Notes under the pieces: model-generated
What the model was told of the DNA's origin: nothing
Database searches by the model: none
The model's input: the letters and a program-made list of their open reading frames with translations, nothing else
Shown: positions 36,377 through 48,793 of the stretch, piece by piece
How positions within the stretch are numbered: position 1 is the stretch's first letter
Layout: each line of letters begins with the position of its first letter
Translations under genes and position numbers: made by a program
Source of the DNA: Clavaria fumosa
Taxonomy: Eukaryota; Basidiomycota; Agaricomycetes; Agaricales; Clavariaceae
Length of the DNA: 64,000 nt
Direction of reading: 5' to 3'
Assembly: GCA_951802425.1 (NCBI GenBank)
Contig: OX637804.1
Coordinates: forward strand, 1,736,001 to 1,800,000

Positions 36377-39300
36377 ATGCCTGTCTGTTCACAATGCCAA
36401 AGGCGACAATTCTCCTCAAAGGCCGCACTTCGACAGCACATCCAGGACTCTCCGGACCACCAATTATTCGAATGTAGTTTCTGTAACAGCAATTTTTACC
36501 ATGATCAAGGGAGGCAGCAGCATGAGCTCTCTGTACACCGAAAACGATTTTCGAATAGCCGTACCCTCGAGCAAGTTCGTTCAACGTTTTATTCTCACAT
36601 ACTCATGGCTAACTGAATCACACAGCGTCCGCCTTGCCAGGGTTGTGGAAAGCTTTTTGGCGACGAAAATGCCCTCCAAGCGGTTGGTCTCCACTGAACG
36701 TGGCGTGATCCTGTCTCATTTTACATGGCAGCACATGAAAGCGACGCATCCTAAGATGTTCAAACGTCTTCAACGGGCTCACGCCGTCGCTGGCGCGCTG
36801 TTAGTTGACATATCCCACGGACTTACCCATGCGCCGGAAAGCAGCTCATCATCTCTCGGCGACGTCGGAACTTCGCTCCAATCCAATATACAGGATTCAA
36901 CAGAACTCCAGGATGTCATCGATTATCTTCAACCTCTTGCACAAATTGAATTGCCCATGACTGTTTCAGACCAGTTCTCGACCGTCTCCGAGGACCGGGA
37001 GGACTGTTCTCAACCCCCCACGGAATGTTCTCTGGTCTTGACCGAAGCTGGCTCCAGTAAGAGTGGTGATATCACCGCTGATGCAGCCCATCTATCTGAC
37101 GAGATTTCGGAGAGCTACCCCTTTCTTGATCGAACTGGAGCTGTTTCATCAGAGGCGGCACAACCTTCGATGGTCCAGACGCCGGCGTCTGTCTTCGAGC
37201 ACTCTTCGCCGAGTTTCGGACCTGATCGTGATCCCAATGTCAGAGGCTGTCCCACTCCGGGAGAAGTCTATCCCCAGGTATCACCCTACCCGAAGTTTGT
37301 TCTGTCTAACGAAGATGAGGCTGGTCTCCTGCCTAGACACCTGGGCGGTGGCCATTCCATTAGCAATGCGCTAAGCTTCACCCCAAGGGTGCCTTCAGCA
37401 TCGGACGAGTGGCCCCTGCGTAGAAAGGCAGAAGCGCGTAGAAAGCTAGAAGCGGACTGTTCCATTGAACGTGCGCTGAGCTTCAGTTCAAGGGTCCTGA
37501 CGCCAGAACCGCATGACTCGCCACGCATCCCCGAAGCCGATAAGCTCGACCGGCGCTCCAACTCGAACGGCATGTCGCTACACCCGCTTGAAAACACACC
37601 CTCTGCTCTTATGGAGTCATGCCAATCCATGGAGTCTTCGAGTGAGCGCGTTGGTCACGTTCATCGGGCTGAGGGTAGCGATGTTACTCAATCTGGCCTT
37701 CCGTCGTTGAGCCCATCAGCTGAAAGTCTACGGTCTTATAAAGCCCTCGAGCGAGAATCATTCCTTGACCATCCCCAGTCCGAGGACTTCGCAGTGCCTA
37801 TAGAATTTCTGCAGAGTTCCCCAGCGCGAACCTTCCCTGAACTCAGTGGCTCCGTTGAAAGTTATTCTTCTCACGACAGATCGCCATCGCAGACAAGAGC
37901 CAAGGTCTTTAGTTTTGGAGGATGTGAGCCGTTCCCCGAACGATCCTCGAGTCCCTCGGAAAAGAGCCTTTGTTGCGAGTTTTGCGGGCTGCTAACATGC
38001 CTGCAATACGGGCCCCTAACATGCCCGCGATACGGGCCCGATGACTCACCGAGCATGCCCACTATAAATCTAGAATGCGGAAGCCAATCTGCCCGGTCGT
38101 CATCACCACATAACCCACGTTGTTCGTCTCGGCAGGGCGGTGTCGCACAATGTGCGTCTTCCTTCGATACATGTGCCTCGCGACATGATAAACTGGTACG
38201 CCGTTCCGCCTTCGTTTCTCCTTGGCCTCACTGTCGGCTGATGGTCAAGGCTATCCCATCTCCTCGCGCGAGTGGAGCCGATGTATCTCAGGCCTCTCAG
38301 CTCCAGGGCGGGCCATTGGAGCAGCATCCTAAAGCCGAAAGTCCTCATGAACGTAAGCTCAGTCGCACTTGGTCCGACACATGTGAAGATGGCCTCGCCA
38401 CTCGCCTCTCCCCGCAAACTCTCGTTCCGCTGAATAATCTGAACGCTCTGAACTTGAGGTATGGATCTCATATTCGTCTGTTTGCAACGAGAATTGAATG
38501 ATTACTGTGTACCACGTAATATCAAAGTCCTTCACCTACACGAGACATTTTACCACAGCCCTACGAAGATTCTGATTCACCTAAAGGAGCCCTATCCCTT
38601 GGTCCCGAACGCCAAATATCAGATTCCTTCTCTTCTTGCGAAACCTCCGCATCCTCTACTTACTCGTTCGTCCGAAGCAGAGGTTGCTCTCCTTCTTCCG
38701 GGCGTATCACGGTGTCGTCATCGCCTGCGTTATCGCCGTCCGTTAGGTACCTTCTGATTCGTGCACTAACGTGCCATGACTAACCTTCCTGTGTGCTAAG
38801 CCCACACGTTCCAAGTCTTCCACGCTTGCCCGATGTCTTCCCCTTCGTCTCGCCACAATGCTCCCGTTTCCCTTCGAACGAAGCAGTGACATCCACTCTG
38901 GATGCCACTACAGACACGCAAGTACAAGAAGAGTTACAGGAGAACGTAATCTCTCCGACATTGACACGTCCTGTTACTCCTAGCCATCCGCTTCTCAAGT
39001 CTGAAAAGCCTGAGTTTCCCATGTCAGTCTCATACGACACCACAAAGAGATGTTTCGCTAACCTCGGATAGTGATGTCCAGAGCCCCTGGTCTCCGGTTG
39101 GATGGGAAGCGCCTTCAAGCTTGCCTCGCGCTCCCCGTGAAATGATGAATCTGGGTAGACCCGCGCTCCCGCAGCTGACGTTTGGGAGGACAATGCACTT
39201 CACAAGAAGACCAGTTAATGCGCTAACTACGAGCACTGGTGCTGCTTCCAATTCTCTGTCTCTGTCGTCTAAGGTGCCTCCTTCGAAATACTTTCCCAGG

Positions 39301-39668
39301 CCAATGCAAGCAACGCCTCACGCTCAGCCAATGCAAGCTGCGCTCAACCTCAGTCTCAGGAAGCCTTCACCAACCTCCACTCAGTCGTCCGCCTCAAGTG
39401 AGTCAAGCAGCTCATCCCACGATGAAGGAAGAGGTGAGTTCCTAATTCTTCGGAATGCGCTATCTTGACTCTTCATACCGCTGAAGGCTTGCGCATGCAC
39501 TGTCGGCATTGTCGAAGTGACCCGTGCCACGAGCCGACTGCAACGATGTGTGGTCACATGTTCTGCTACCGCTGCATCACTGACGTAGTTGTGGCGACTT
39601 CGCGCTGCCCAGTGTGCGAAACGCCGACCCTACTTTACTGCTTGTTCAGGCTGCATCTTGAGAAGTAA
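36377..39668 (+). CDS. Protein with three C2H2 fingers and a C-terminal RING
   Basis: The N-terminus from ATG 36377 has two C2H2 fingers (CSQCQRRQFSSKAALRQHIQ and CSFCNSNFYHDQGRQQHELS, each completed by a His). After an intron (about 36578-36628) a third starts, CQGCGKLFGDENALQA, and after another intron (about 36686-36734) it is completed by HMKATH. A long Ser/Pro-rich disordered region of more than 550 residues (36740-38460) follows with repeated ALSFxxRV-type segments, then smaller exons (38500-39440). The last exon holds a RING finger: CRHCRSDPCHEPTATMCGHM, FCYRCITDVV, CPVC. DNA-binding-type fingers combined with a RING suggest a nuclear ubiquitin ligase, but no substrate can be inferred. 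Exon limits between 38460 and 39460 are approximate. Confidence 0.72.
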
Positions 39669-39989
39669 CAGTAACTTGTAATTGAATACAATTTGATATG
39701 TGCAAAATGTTTTTGTACTGGCCCTGCGCGATATTTGTGGGCCTCGTCGTCCAGAAAACTCCGTAGGCAGCCAATCTGCTCGGCGGCGTTGACACGAGTC
39801 CACGGCCACATGTCCATGCCGCTGTTGCTGATTGGGGCGACGCATGCAATACAACCATTGGTTACGGTAATTTCAGCCTGTCGTAGAACTCCCCATTGTC
39901 AAAGCTGTCGTGTTTGTCAATACCTTTGTAAAACGATTCTACAGTACAGTATACCAAGAAGAGAACAATGTCGTTCGGTGAAAAAATAG
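39669..39989. other. Convergent intergenic region
   Basis: 321 bp between the stops of the C2H2-RING gene and the membrane-protein gene. Nothing recognised. Confidence 0.5.
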
Positions 39990-41554
39990 CTACACATTGA
40001 ATGACCCGACGGGACCGATGTTCGATTCAATATAGATGTCATATTCCCTACTCCTACCCGTCGTTTCATCTGTGCGAGCGTCACTCAGGGTCTGAAAATC
40101 GACCCGAGCACCACGCTTTGACGCGGGAGGGATAGTGCTGACGCCGCTCGAGGTAAACCTGATACTTGCCGTTACCGCGTTGCTTTCTCCATCGCCGGTG
40201 GAAACACCACTGCCCACGCGCAGGATGACAGAGGAGAACTTGGATGACGTTGCAATGATCAATTAAATGATAGAGGAAAAATAAAAAGAGAAGACATACA
40301 ACAATGCCCTGGATGGAGAAATTATTCAAATTGGGTGCATGAGTAAAGCCATTATCAAGAATTGCTGGCTCTCACTATGACAGGGGGGAGCTGTGGGGAT
40401 TAAGTGGCTGCTAGGGCATGAACTCGAGGCGTTTTCACATACCGAGTTCAAGAAAATGAACATAGCAGGAAAGCCAGTGGCATTGAGAGTGATAAGCACC
40501 GTGACATGAACTGAGTAAATCGCAGCTGAAAGAGACCAGATAAACCCGAGGACCCGAGTTAACCAGAATGTCTAACCTGACTCGACCAACATGATGACAA
40601 CTCTTGCCAAACGAGACTTGCCAGCAGAATGCTTTGCCAGGACACGCATGATAAGCCACACTTTGACGGAGATCATAGCTAATTGAAAAAGCTCATGAGG
40701 CGCGATGGTCGCTGAATAAAAGCGTGATACCCACTCGTGCAAATAATATTCAGAGCGACGCTCAGAACGTAGAAATACTGCCCCATCCTTGTCAGCATGG
40801 CGGTTCCGTTTCCCAAGATGAAAATTCACCTTGATACGTAGAGTGACTGTGGAGAGCAGAACATTATTTCCTGTCGGCACAGTTGCGAGCGATGCGGTAG
40901 CCCAAGCAGATGTTACTGTAGCAAAATGAATTAGTGACATTGTGTGCAATCGCACAACGACATTTACGGACCAACCACGCAGATCCATAACGTCAACGGC
41001 AGGGCAACCACTGCCAAGCGTCTGCCGTAAACGACGAAGGTGCGGTAGATCTATTTCGACGTGAGCTTCCTTAGATGATCGAAAGTCAAGAGACTCACGA
41101 TGAACAGATCCACGATCTGTGTGAGGACGATGTAGGATGCAGTTTTCCACATATTCAGCGGGGTGGCGACAATTGCGTAATATTTCAAGGGTCCATTGAC
41201 TTGATCCATTTGTCCTGTAAATGCCTCGATTTCTCGAATCAAGTCCGCTATCCAATGCTATCCCAGTGGTGAACATGGCAGGAGTCGGACGAGATAAATG
41301 AACCAACCTGCAGCACACAAATGAAGATCAACATTGTGGTGGCAAAGAGGTATCCCACCGCATTGCCCTCTCCATGACGGCGTCGGAGGACAGCGAGAGT
41401 TTGCGCTAATATTACTATATAGATTCCTGGTGATCGTACGAATGAGGCACTCATGCTCAAGGCCCGATAACTTTCTCGTTTACTCACCAAATCCCAACGT
41501 TTCCAAGAACGTGCCAATGAGCTCTGACTTCGGAAGAGCGTGAGGGACAGTCAT
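39990..41554 (-). CDS. Multi-span membrane protein, Agaricomycete type (DUF6534-like)
   Basis: ATG 41554 gives MTVPHALPKSELIGTFLETL then GFG, YIVILAQTLAVLRRRHGEGN and VGYLFATTMLIFICVLQ. Following exons encode YYAIVATPLNMWKTASYIVL with TQIVDLFIV, a YRTFVVYGRR-like segment, LAVVALPLTLWICVVG, VTSAWATASLATVPTGNN, AIYSVHVTVLITLNATGFPA with MFIFLNS and a last span ending FSSVILRVGSGV. About seven hydrophobic spans and the ETLxxG start are typical of a large, uncharacterised family expanded in mushroom-forming fungi. The C-terminal tail (about 60 residues) is Ser/Thr-rich. No transport or signalling motif is recognised, so the function is unknown; the seven-span layout would fit a receptor or an orphan integral protein. 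Confidence 0.68.
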
Positions 41555-42434
41555 ATTGAGTACTGGAGGCCATCACCTTACGATACGAGGTATTTAACCA
41601 TCTAGGCAGATGAGAGTGTGGAAATTCATGCTGCAATCCACTGTCGGGGCCGTAGCCGCTCAAATATGGACTAAACGGACCGAGGGAGTCATCCATGCGA
41701 TCGTAGGGTCATGGGTCCTGGCCTCAAGCATGAACGACGACGGTGGCTTTAACGCCGAAACGGGGAATATGCGAAAAAATCGGGGAGCTAGCGCCACCAA
41801 CGTTGACTCCCTGAATGGTGCAGACACGGGGGATCGGAGCCAGTGTGAGAGCCGCCGTCGCCCGGAAGGCCGTTGCTCTCTGGTCCTGCTAGAGAATAGA
41901 CCATACGAGGGTTGGGGGCTCAAGATGATTCCCATGACAACGGCCCGGTATCTGTTGATCCTTGACAAAGTCGCTGTCTTGCACCTAAGATAAGAGTCTC
42001 GAAAATGAAAGCCCGCAGCCGATCCTGTCCCATTTCTAGCCTGCAGCGGACGCAGAACAAGTCGTCTGCACAGGCACTCGTGATCCAAGAAGTCCACTCA
42101 TGGTCGGACGACGTCGTTCAGCGGCTCGCTATATAGAGACCCTGCTGTGAATTCTCAGGGACGGACTGATTCCAGAGGGTTGGCGTAGATTTAGCGATAA
42201 TGATCCTTTCTGGAGAGGGTCGACGAATGAGCTCGATGCCCTATGGTCATTGCTGTGTAGTTCGGTTGCTTCCTTAAGCAGAACCTGCCCTCATGAGGAG
42301 CAAAGCGATGTGTCATTCTATAAAACCACCGTCGGATGGGTAGAGTCACCAGAAGTGAGGTAATGCGGGCCAACTATATCCTCTCCAGGTGCGCAAAATT
42401 GCAGTCCTAAACCGTTGGCGGAGAGGGGTTTTCC
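41555..42434. other. Intergenic region
   Basis: 880 bp upstream of the membrane-protein gene and downstream of the Nudix gene. Open frames here (for example 41660-42097 on the minus strand) show no family features, periodicity or splice pattern. I see no RNA gene or repeat. Confidence 0.5.
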
Positions 42435-43354
42435 CTAAGGACCGATTGGCGTGACTGGTCCTTTGAGCGTGCCAAACCACCACCTGCGCAATCGCTCCAC
42501 GCCGTCCACCTTCTCGAAGTCCTCCCGACCGACGAAGTGCTCCTTGGCGAGCAGAAAAGGAAACCAGTGACGGTCGCCTTCCCACATGTCGTCGAAGGGA
42601 ATCGGCATGATGGTAGTAAGTTCGGGCGCTGTCTGGGTAAGCAAATCAACTTTCGGTGCCTGTCCCTCGCTTGATGAGATGCGGAACCATTGAGGACGCA
42701 TCTCGTCCGTCCTGCGAAGCACGAGCTCAGGTAAAGCGGTACACAGCATCCGAAGGAATGACAGTTACTCAATGATCTCTCCAATATAGCTACTAGCACG
42801 ATATATCTCAATTTGAAACGCCCAGTCGATTGATTCGGTCAAGAAAAGGAGGGTACCGCAGTGCTCCAGAGGGGCTTGGATTCCTGCTTCTTCCTGAAGG
42901 AGAAAGGAAAGTTAAACAAGCCAAACAAGGCAGACTATGTTATGAAGCACCTTGAGTTCTCGGAGAGCCGCGGTAATAGGCAATTCATCCGCTTCGATCT
43001 TGCCGCCAAAGCCGTTATAACTGAGATGGTTGCTCAGATCTGGAAATCAACAGACAACGGTCAACAAGTCAAACACACCGAGATCCACCAAAACCTCTTT
43101 TTTTATATCTGCGCGCACACAATAAACGCCGAATCATGCGATCAATTATTAGCATACCCGAGGAGAATCTTACGGCAACAAAAATCAATCAGTTATGGCC
43201 CTTGAGGCATCTGAGGTCAACGGACCTGATCGTTTTGGACGATGAAAGCATTGGTGTAAAGTTTGCGGCGACTAAAAGGCATCCAGTTATTGTCTCCACC
43301 TTGTGATCTCTGTTCAAGGTCGCCCTCGACACCAGGTGGACGCTGGGTTGCCAT
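42435..43354 (-). CDS. MTH1-like Nudix hydrolase (8-oxo-dGTP diphosphatase family)
   Basis: MTH1-type Nudix enzymes clean oxidised purine nucleotides from the nucleotide pool. ATG 43354 gives MATQRPPGVEGDLEQRS, then SRRKLYTNAFIVQNDQ. Small exons follow: ILLG, YKKRGFG, then SYNGFGGKIEADELPITAAL and RELK joined across an intron to EEAGIQAPLEHCGTL. Together they rebuild a complete Nudix box (G x5 E x7 REU x EE x GU). SIDWAFQIEIYRA follows. The C-terminal exon has DEMRPQWFRISS, IPFDDMWEGDRHWFPFLLA and HFVGREDF, the pattern of the MTH1 substrate pocket (Trp and paired Asp). An insertion of about 20 residues precedes IPFDDMW. Introns are 45-60 bp. Substrate range cannot be told from sequence alone. 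Confidence 0.87.
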
Positions 43355-43485
43355 CAGAGGGAAGTTCGCTTTTAATCACATGATCGCAACCATATGTGCC
43401 TGCTGAAGAAACTGCACCAACACTATAATTCGTGCTCGTTTCTGTTCAACGACCGTAAATGCTCTAGATATACTGTAAATTGCAT

Positions 43486-45343
43486 TCATCTTGACGTGTG
43501 TATCACAAGATCTCCTGTCTCTTTCATAAGTAACGGCGGCCAATGGACGAGATGTCCCCTTTCCCTCCTCAACCAGTACGCGTACATAGCAGAGCTGATG
43601 CCCACGGCGCACAAGCTGCCCAGCGCCAGCCACCGGAACTCGTCCACGGCCCCGCCAACTGCCATTGCCGCTAACCACTGTACGAGCCCGAACAGCCCGA
43701 CAAACGACGTCTCCACCCCTGCAAACGTCGACCGCCGGTTCGGCGTGACGCGGGTCTGAGTGAGCTGCTGCGCTGCAAGGTCGTATGTCCACAACCCAAG
43801 CCGGCTGAAACAGAGGAAGAAAAACATGAAAAATTTGCTGACGGACACGCTGTCCGGGAGGAATGTTGGTACGTAGATTGAACGCAGCAAACGAAGGTGC
43901 GGAGGGGCCATGACATGCGGGAGACGCCAGATGGCGAGCACGACTGGTATCTGCGGCGTGCAAAATACACCCAAGAATGTCCAGTAAAAAAAAAATTAAA
44001 AAGGGGAGTAAAAAGCTCACCAAACAGAGGAATTGCCAAGATAAGCCCCACAAACCGACTCTTTCAAGACCCGCGGCGTCTGTGGGAGGAAGGGCAGGTT
44101 CATTTCTGAGAAGAGGTTCCTCCTCGCCTTCCAAGCCTGATGCCACTCGTGGTCTAGATCTTCTGGACAAGAACCGGACTCCCCAAGGCATGACGAGGGT
44201 GCTGCTCACTTCGACGACACTGCTTGCCGCTCTCGCAAATGTAATGGTGGTGAGAGAGAACTCGCCAGGACTCAGCAGGTAGGTTATGAAAGTAGCTGAG
44301 TAAACGAGGACGGAGACGTGAAGGATCGTCAGAGCGAAAGAAGGGATCCAGACTGGAGCAGAGAAGTATTCCCGCAAGTTCGTGTCTTGTGCTGCAATCC
44401 ATGCACTGATTGCAGCCAACGCTGTTCGCCTCCCATGCGCCGATGAAGTTCCGCTCTCGGAGACCTGATCGACAGATTTCTGACCCCGCAATTGAGGAAT
44501 GCGATTCCACACTCGCAGAGCACACAGCCACTCCACTGGCCAGCTTGCCAGGCTCATTCCCATGATGACTATCACGCCGATGCGGACCGAATCTGCCCAG
44601 ACAATGACGAAAGAGATGACGATAGGAGCGACAAGTTTACATGTCAAGTCGATCCGTCGCATGACGGAGTTTAAGTGCATGAGGTCATACGAATGAGGGT
44701 GACTGGCGTCAGAAGGTGATGCGAGCGTCGGAACCCAATCTCGTTCCATTGAGATCATGTTTGCCACGCCGCTTAGCCTCTCCACGACGCCCACAAGAAG
44801 GACAGTGAAAAACATGAAGTTTTTGAACAGTGTCGTGTCTTGAAGCTGGGTCATGTGAAGTCCATCTTCGAGGGGTGTGGAGAAAGCACTGGTGCCGAGG
44901 CCTTTAGATTTTGGGCTGACAAGGGTGAGCCAAATGAGACTAGCCAGAATGACGGACGCGCGGTTAGTGGTGATGGTGGTGATAAGCGTGCGGAGTCTGG
45001 AAGGCGACCGATCTACCCAATCTCCAACAGAGCCCGAAAAACAGATGAGCGCGAGGGTGGTCAAGATACCTCTTGCCGGGTCGATATTATGTCAATTCAA
45101 CAAAAGGGTATGCCGTACATACCGAATCGACGAGGCTGTGAGTGATTTGGGATACGCAGACGCGGTGAAGAGGATCTACAACGTGGTCAGCCCTCACTGT
45201 CTAGAGTCGAAAAGGTGAAAACGCACAGCAGCGAACTCGTACGAGCGGGCGTTCCATGTGGACAACAGATGAGAGACATAAATGTTACGGGCATCCACTC
45301 TCTCCAATTGTGTGTGCACGACCTCAGCGGCGACGCTCTCCAT
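43486..45343 (-). CDS. Ferroportin-like iron exporter (SLC40 family)
   Basis: SLC40 proteins (ferroportin in animals) export Fe(II) across a membrane. The likely start MESVAAEVVHTQLERVDARN (ATG 45343) leads to IYVSHLLSTWNARSYEFAA, an intron, ILFTASAYPKSLTASSIR, another intron, then TTLALICFSGSVGDWVDRSP and RLRTLITT. VERLSGVANMISMERDWVPT, YDLMHLNSVMRRIDLTCKLV with APIVISF, and later RLGLWTYDLAAQQLTQTRV match family signatures. About twelve spans are expected. The protein ends LVIHTSR at 43486. The gene is divergent from the Bur1-type kinase, with only about 150 bp between start codons. No ATCWGATAA was seen in that gap. In fungi the membrane in which it acts (plasma membrane or vacuole) is not shown by the sequence. 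Confidence 0.88.
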
Positions 45344-45494
45344 GACTTCCAAGGGTTGTCGCCAACAAGCGTTGCTGAAAAGGGGGCTGTGCCAGGCGCG
45401 CGTTCCTTTGTCGGTTTGCTTGCAACCACCACCACATTTTCTTTGCCACCGCCATTGTGCTCGTCGTCCAGCTGCCGCTGCTTGTGAGCCCTCG

Positions 45495-48400
45495 ATGGTC
45501 GCATCACCGCCAAAACGGACGGCCAAGACTCCTCCGCTTGATGCTCCTCCTCCGAAACGTCTAGCGACGTCGTCACCCGAGGAAGGCGAACTCGATGATG
45601 CTGGCACCACCCCACGCTCCCATTCTAATTTTCCTGGCAAGCCGTCCTCCCTAGTGAACACGCCCATCACCGCGACGCTCTTAGGCAAGGGTATAAAAGA
45701 GTTGAATGGTAGAATCGACAACGAAAAAATAGCGCCTGTGGTTTATGAGCGCTCCGAGGACGTCAAAGAAAAGATCCGCGAACGAGAGAGCGTGCAGGAC
45801 AGGGACCGGCATGTCCCGTTCAGAAATGGTTCAGGAAGACGCTACGACGACCCACGCAGGCGAGTGGGAATCCCGAGTGGCGGTGATCATTGGGAACCTG
45901 GGATGGATCGTCATAGGGATAGAGAACCTCGACGGGCCGAGTGGGACCGACGCATTCCGGAAAATGACCAGCTTCCACCTCGCGATCGTGAACGTCCACC
46001 GCGCACATCAAACTGGAGTAATCCAACCTCCGCGCACGGTCGCGACAAACCGCGCTCCTCTCGTTCACCCAATTCGGCAGATCGCTCCCTTTCATCCTCG
46101 ACCCCCGCATCACCCAGCCGTGGACCCCACAGACTTCCTGTGCAACGCTCACCGGAATTTGTCTTTACTCCTCCTCATAGGGACTATGACCTGGACCGGC
46201 GACGAGAACAAGAACGCGAATTATTTCGCGATTCAGGCTATCCAATGAATGATGGCCATTCCTATGTGTCTAGTGATAAACACCAGCCACGCAACAGACC
46301 GGACGAGCATGGCAGATACTATCGTCCCATCTCTCCTGACCGACATTGGTCTACTCGTCGGGGCATGGACTCTTATCGCCCTTCTTTTGCTTCACATCAC
46401 TCCTTGCCTCAGCGCCCATCACCCCTTCGATCTCCGCAATACCCTAAACCACGGACACCTCCACAACTATCAACCCCGCCACCACCGCCGGCCATCATGG
46501 GAAAAGTCATCGTCGACGATACGAAGCACATCGAAAGTTCTGACTCGGCTATTCAACCGCATCATTTGTCTCCAAAGGAGCACTGTCCTTTGTCCCCATC
46601 ATCATTACCGCTTCCTCCTCAAGCCAACGGAAAGACAGGGACTAAGGAGCTACGCGATGACAGGGTGCATACTGACAAGGTTCAAGAGTCGCCATCCATG
46701 GCCGCCGTAAAGCCACGGAAGCGTGAGCCAGTGCGAAGATCACGAGAGGAAGAAAAACGAGTCTATGGGAGGACCTTTGAAGGATGCGGAGAGCAGAGTA
46801 ACTACGAGGTAACGACAAAACTAGGCGAAGGGACATTTGGGTATGCGACGTTGTGTTCTTGCACTATTTACTTCTCACCTTCTCCATCAGTGAAGTCCAC
46901 AAGGCAACCCAAATTTCGACAGGGAGAATTGTTGCTCTGAAACGGATTTTGATGCACAATGAGAGCGAAGGCATGCCAGTAACTGCACTTCGTGAAATCA
47001 AGATCCTCAAAGCCCTCGACCACCCATCTATCGTGAACATCTTGGACATGTTCGTTGCGAGGAGTCAGTCCGATGGCACTAAATCTTGCTTATCTGCGCT
47101 TTGCTGACTTGACGCGATCAGGGAATGGGAGCAAGGCCCCTTTGTCGGTCTACATGGTCTTCCCATATATGGACCACGATCTTGCAGGTCTCCTGGAGAA
47201 CGATCGCGTCAAACTTCAACCCAGCCAAATCAAATTATACATGAAGCAGCTTCTAGAGGGGACCGAGTACATGCATAGGGTATGACGCACGGGTCTGTCT
47301 ATATCACCATCCATCTCATACAAGCCAGAACAATATCCTCCATCGCGACATGAAAGCGGCTAATCTTCTCATTTCCAACACCGGCTCGCTACGCATAGCG
47401 GACTTCGGCCTTGCGCGCACTTTCGACCCAAGCATTGTCCGTGAGCCGAAATGGCCGAAAGGTAAGGAACGCAAGTACACCAAATGTGTCGTGACGCGCT
47501 GGTATCGACCCCCGGAGCTTCTGCTCGGTGCAAGGCAGTACAGTGGCGAGGTCGATATGTGGGGGATTGGGTTTGTCTCTTTGTCATTCAAGACCCATTG
47601 GTCACTCACGTCAGACAAAAGTTGCGTGTTTGGGGAGATGTTTACCCGCCGCCCGATATTGCCTGGGTCATCCGATTTAGATCAGCTAGACAGAATCTGG
47701 CAACTTTGCGGGAGTCCCAACCAGCATAATTGGCCCAATTTTGACAAGTTGCCTGGATGCGATGGCGTCATTCGGTTCTCCTCGACACATTCTCGGAGAG
47801 TGAAGACAGCCTACGAGATGTCGGTCACCCTTTTCCGTGTTGAAGTAGGTTAGCTGACTAATTGAATCGTTAGTGTTGGGGCCGAGACGGCGGATCTGCT
47901 TGACAAGTTTCTCATTTGCAACCCAAGAGAACGTATTACAGCCAGCCAGGCTTTGGACCATGAATACTTTTGGACCGACCCTCTGCCCGCCGATCCCAAG
48001 ACGTACGCCACTTTTGATTTCACATCTCTTCGAATTTGGGATTGAAAAGATTTGACGGACCTGTTATTGTTCCAGCCTGCCATCCTACGAAGCCTCTCAT
48101 GAATTTGACAAACGTGGACGCCGAGCGCCTCCGCCTCCACCTCCACCTCACCAACCGCCTCCTCCGCCCCACGGCCCGCCGGCGTACCACGACCGTAGGC
48201 CGCCTCCACCCCCAGGTAGAGACCCCAGCTGGAATGGGCCTCCCCCTCCGCATCCCCCCTATCCGCCGCCGCACGCACGTCCCCCGCCCCCTTTCCGTGG
48301 TCAGCCGCAGCCGAGGGCGGACTACTGGGGACACGATCGTGGTCCGCCATGGGCTCGCCCGCCCGGGAAAGAGCCTCCCTATCCCCCGGGCAGGCCGCAC

Positions 48401-48610
48401 GATCGTCCGCCCTATGGCCCCCAGGACCCCAGCCACGGTTGGGGTCCCCCAAGGGACCTTCCGAATCCTCCTCCGCATCTGCCGACGAGACCAACGATGC
48501 CGCTCGGGGCGAGTTGGGAGGTTGGGCGGCCGCCAGGACCGCCAGGGCCACGGCATGGTCCTCCCCCTACTTCCGACAGCGATGTCAGTTCAGGGCTGAA
48601 CTACGGATGA
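45495..48610 (+). CDS. BUR1: Cyclin-dependent kinase of the Bur1/Cdk9 class
   Basis: Bur1/Cdk9 kinases phosphorylate Spt5 and the RNA polymerase II C-terminal repeats during elongation. From ATG 45495 the first 430 residues are disordered and rich in Arg, Asp, Ser and Pro (EEGELDD, many RD/RE pairs). The kinase begins [32 protein letters not shown], then [12 protein letters not shown], a Cdk9-type PITALRE-like helix. [39 protein letters not shown] and [20 protein letters not shown] carry the catalytic Asp, DFG and the T-loop Thr. RDMKAAN is typical of Cdk9/Bur1 rather than Cdk12 or Ctk1. The kinase ends near [18 protein letters not shown]. About 180 residues of almost pure Pro, Gly, His and Arg follow, to NYG at 48610. 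Introns are 45-65 bp. Confidence 0.88.
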
Positions 48611-48793
48611 GTGTCGTCTTAGATACTACTTCAACGTTGTCTGTATAATGGTCCTCCCGCAATTGCTCTTCTGATTCTGTGTTACATTCATCATCTCAAT
48701 ACAAGCTAACTCATTACACCATCGTAATGGTCAACTCGGCTTGTAACGGCGGCATTTCACTGGCATTCGATTGGGTGACATCAGACCCACATG

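Noticed and set aside
41610..42097. Open frames on both strands in the 880-bp gap between the membrane protein and Nudix genes.
   Set aside because: No recognisable domain, composition typical of non-coding DNA, and overlapping frames on both strands.
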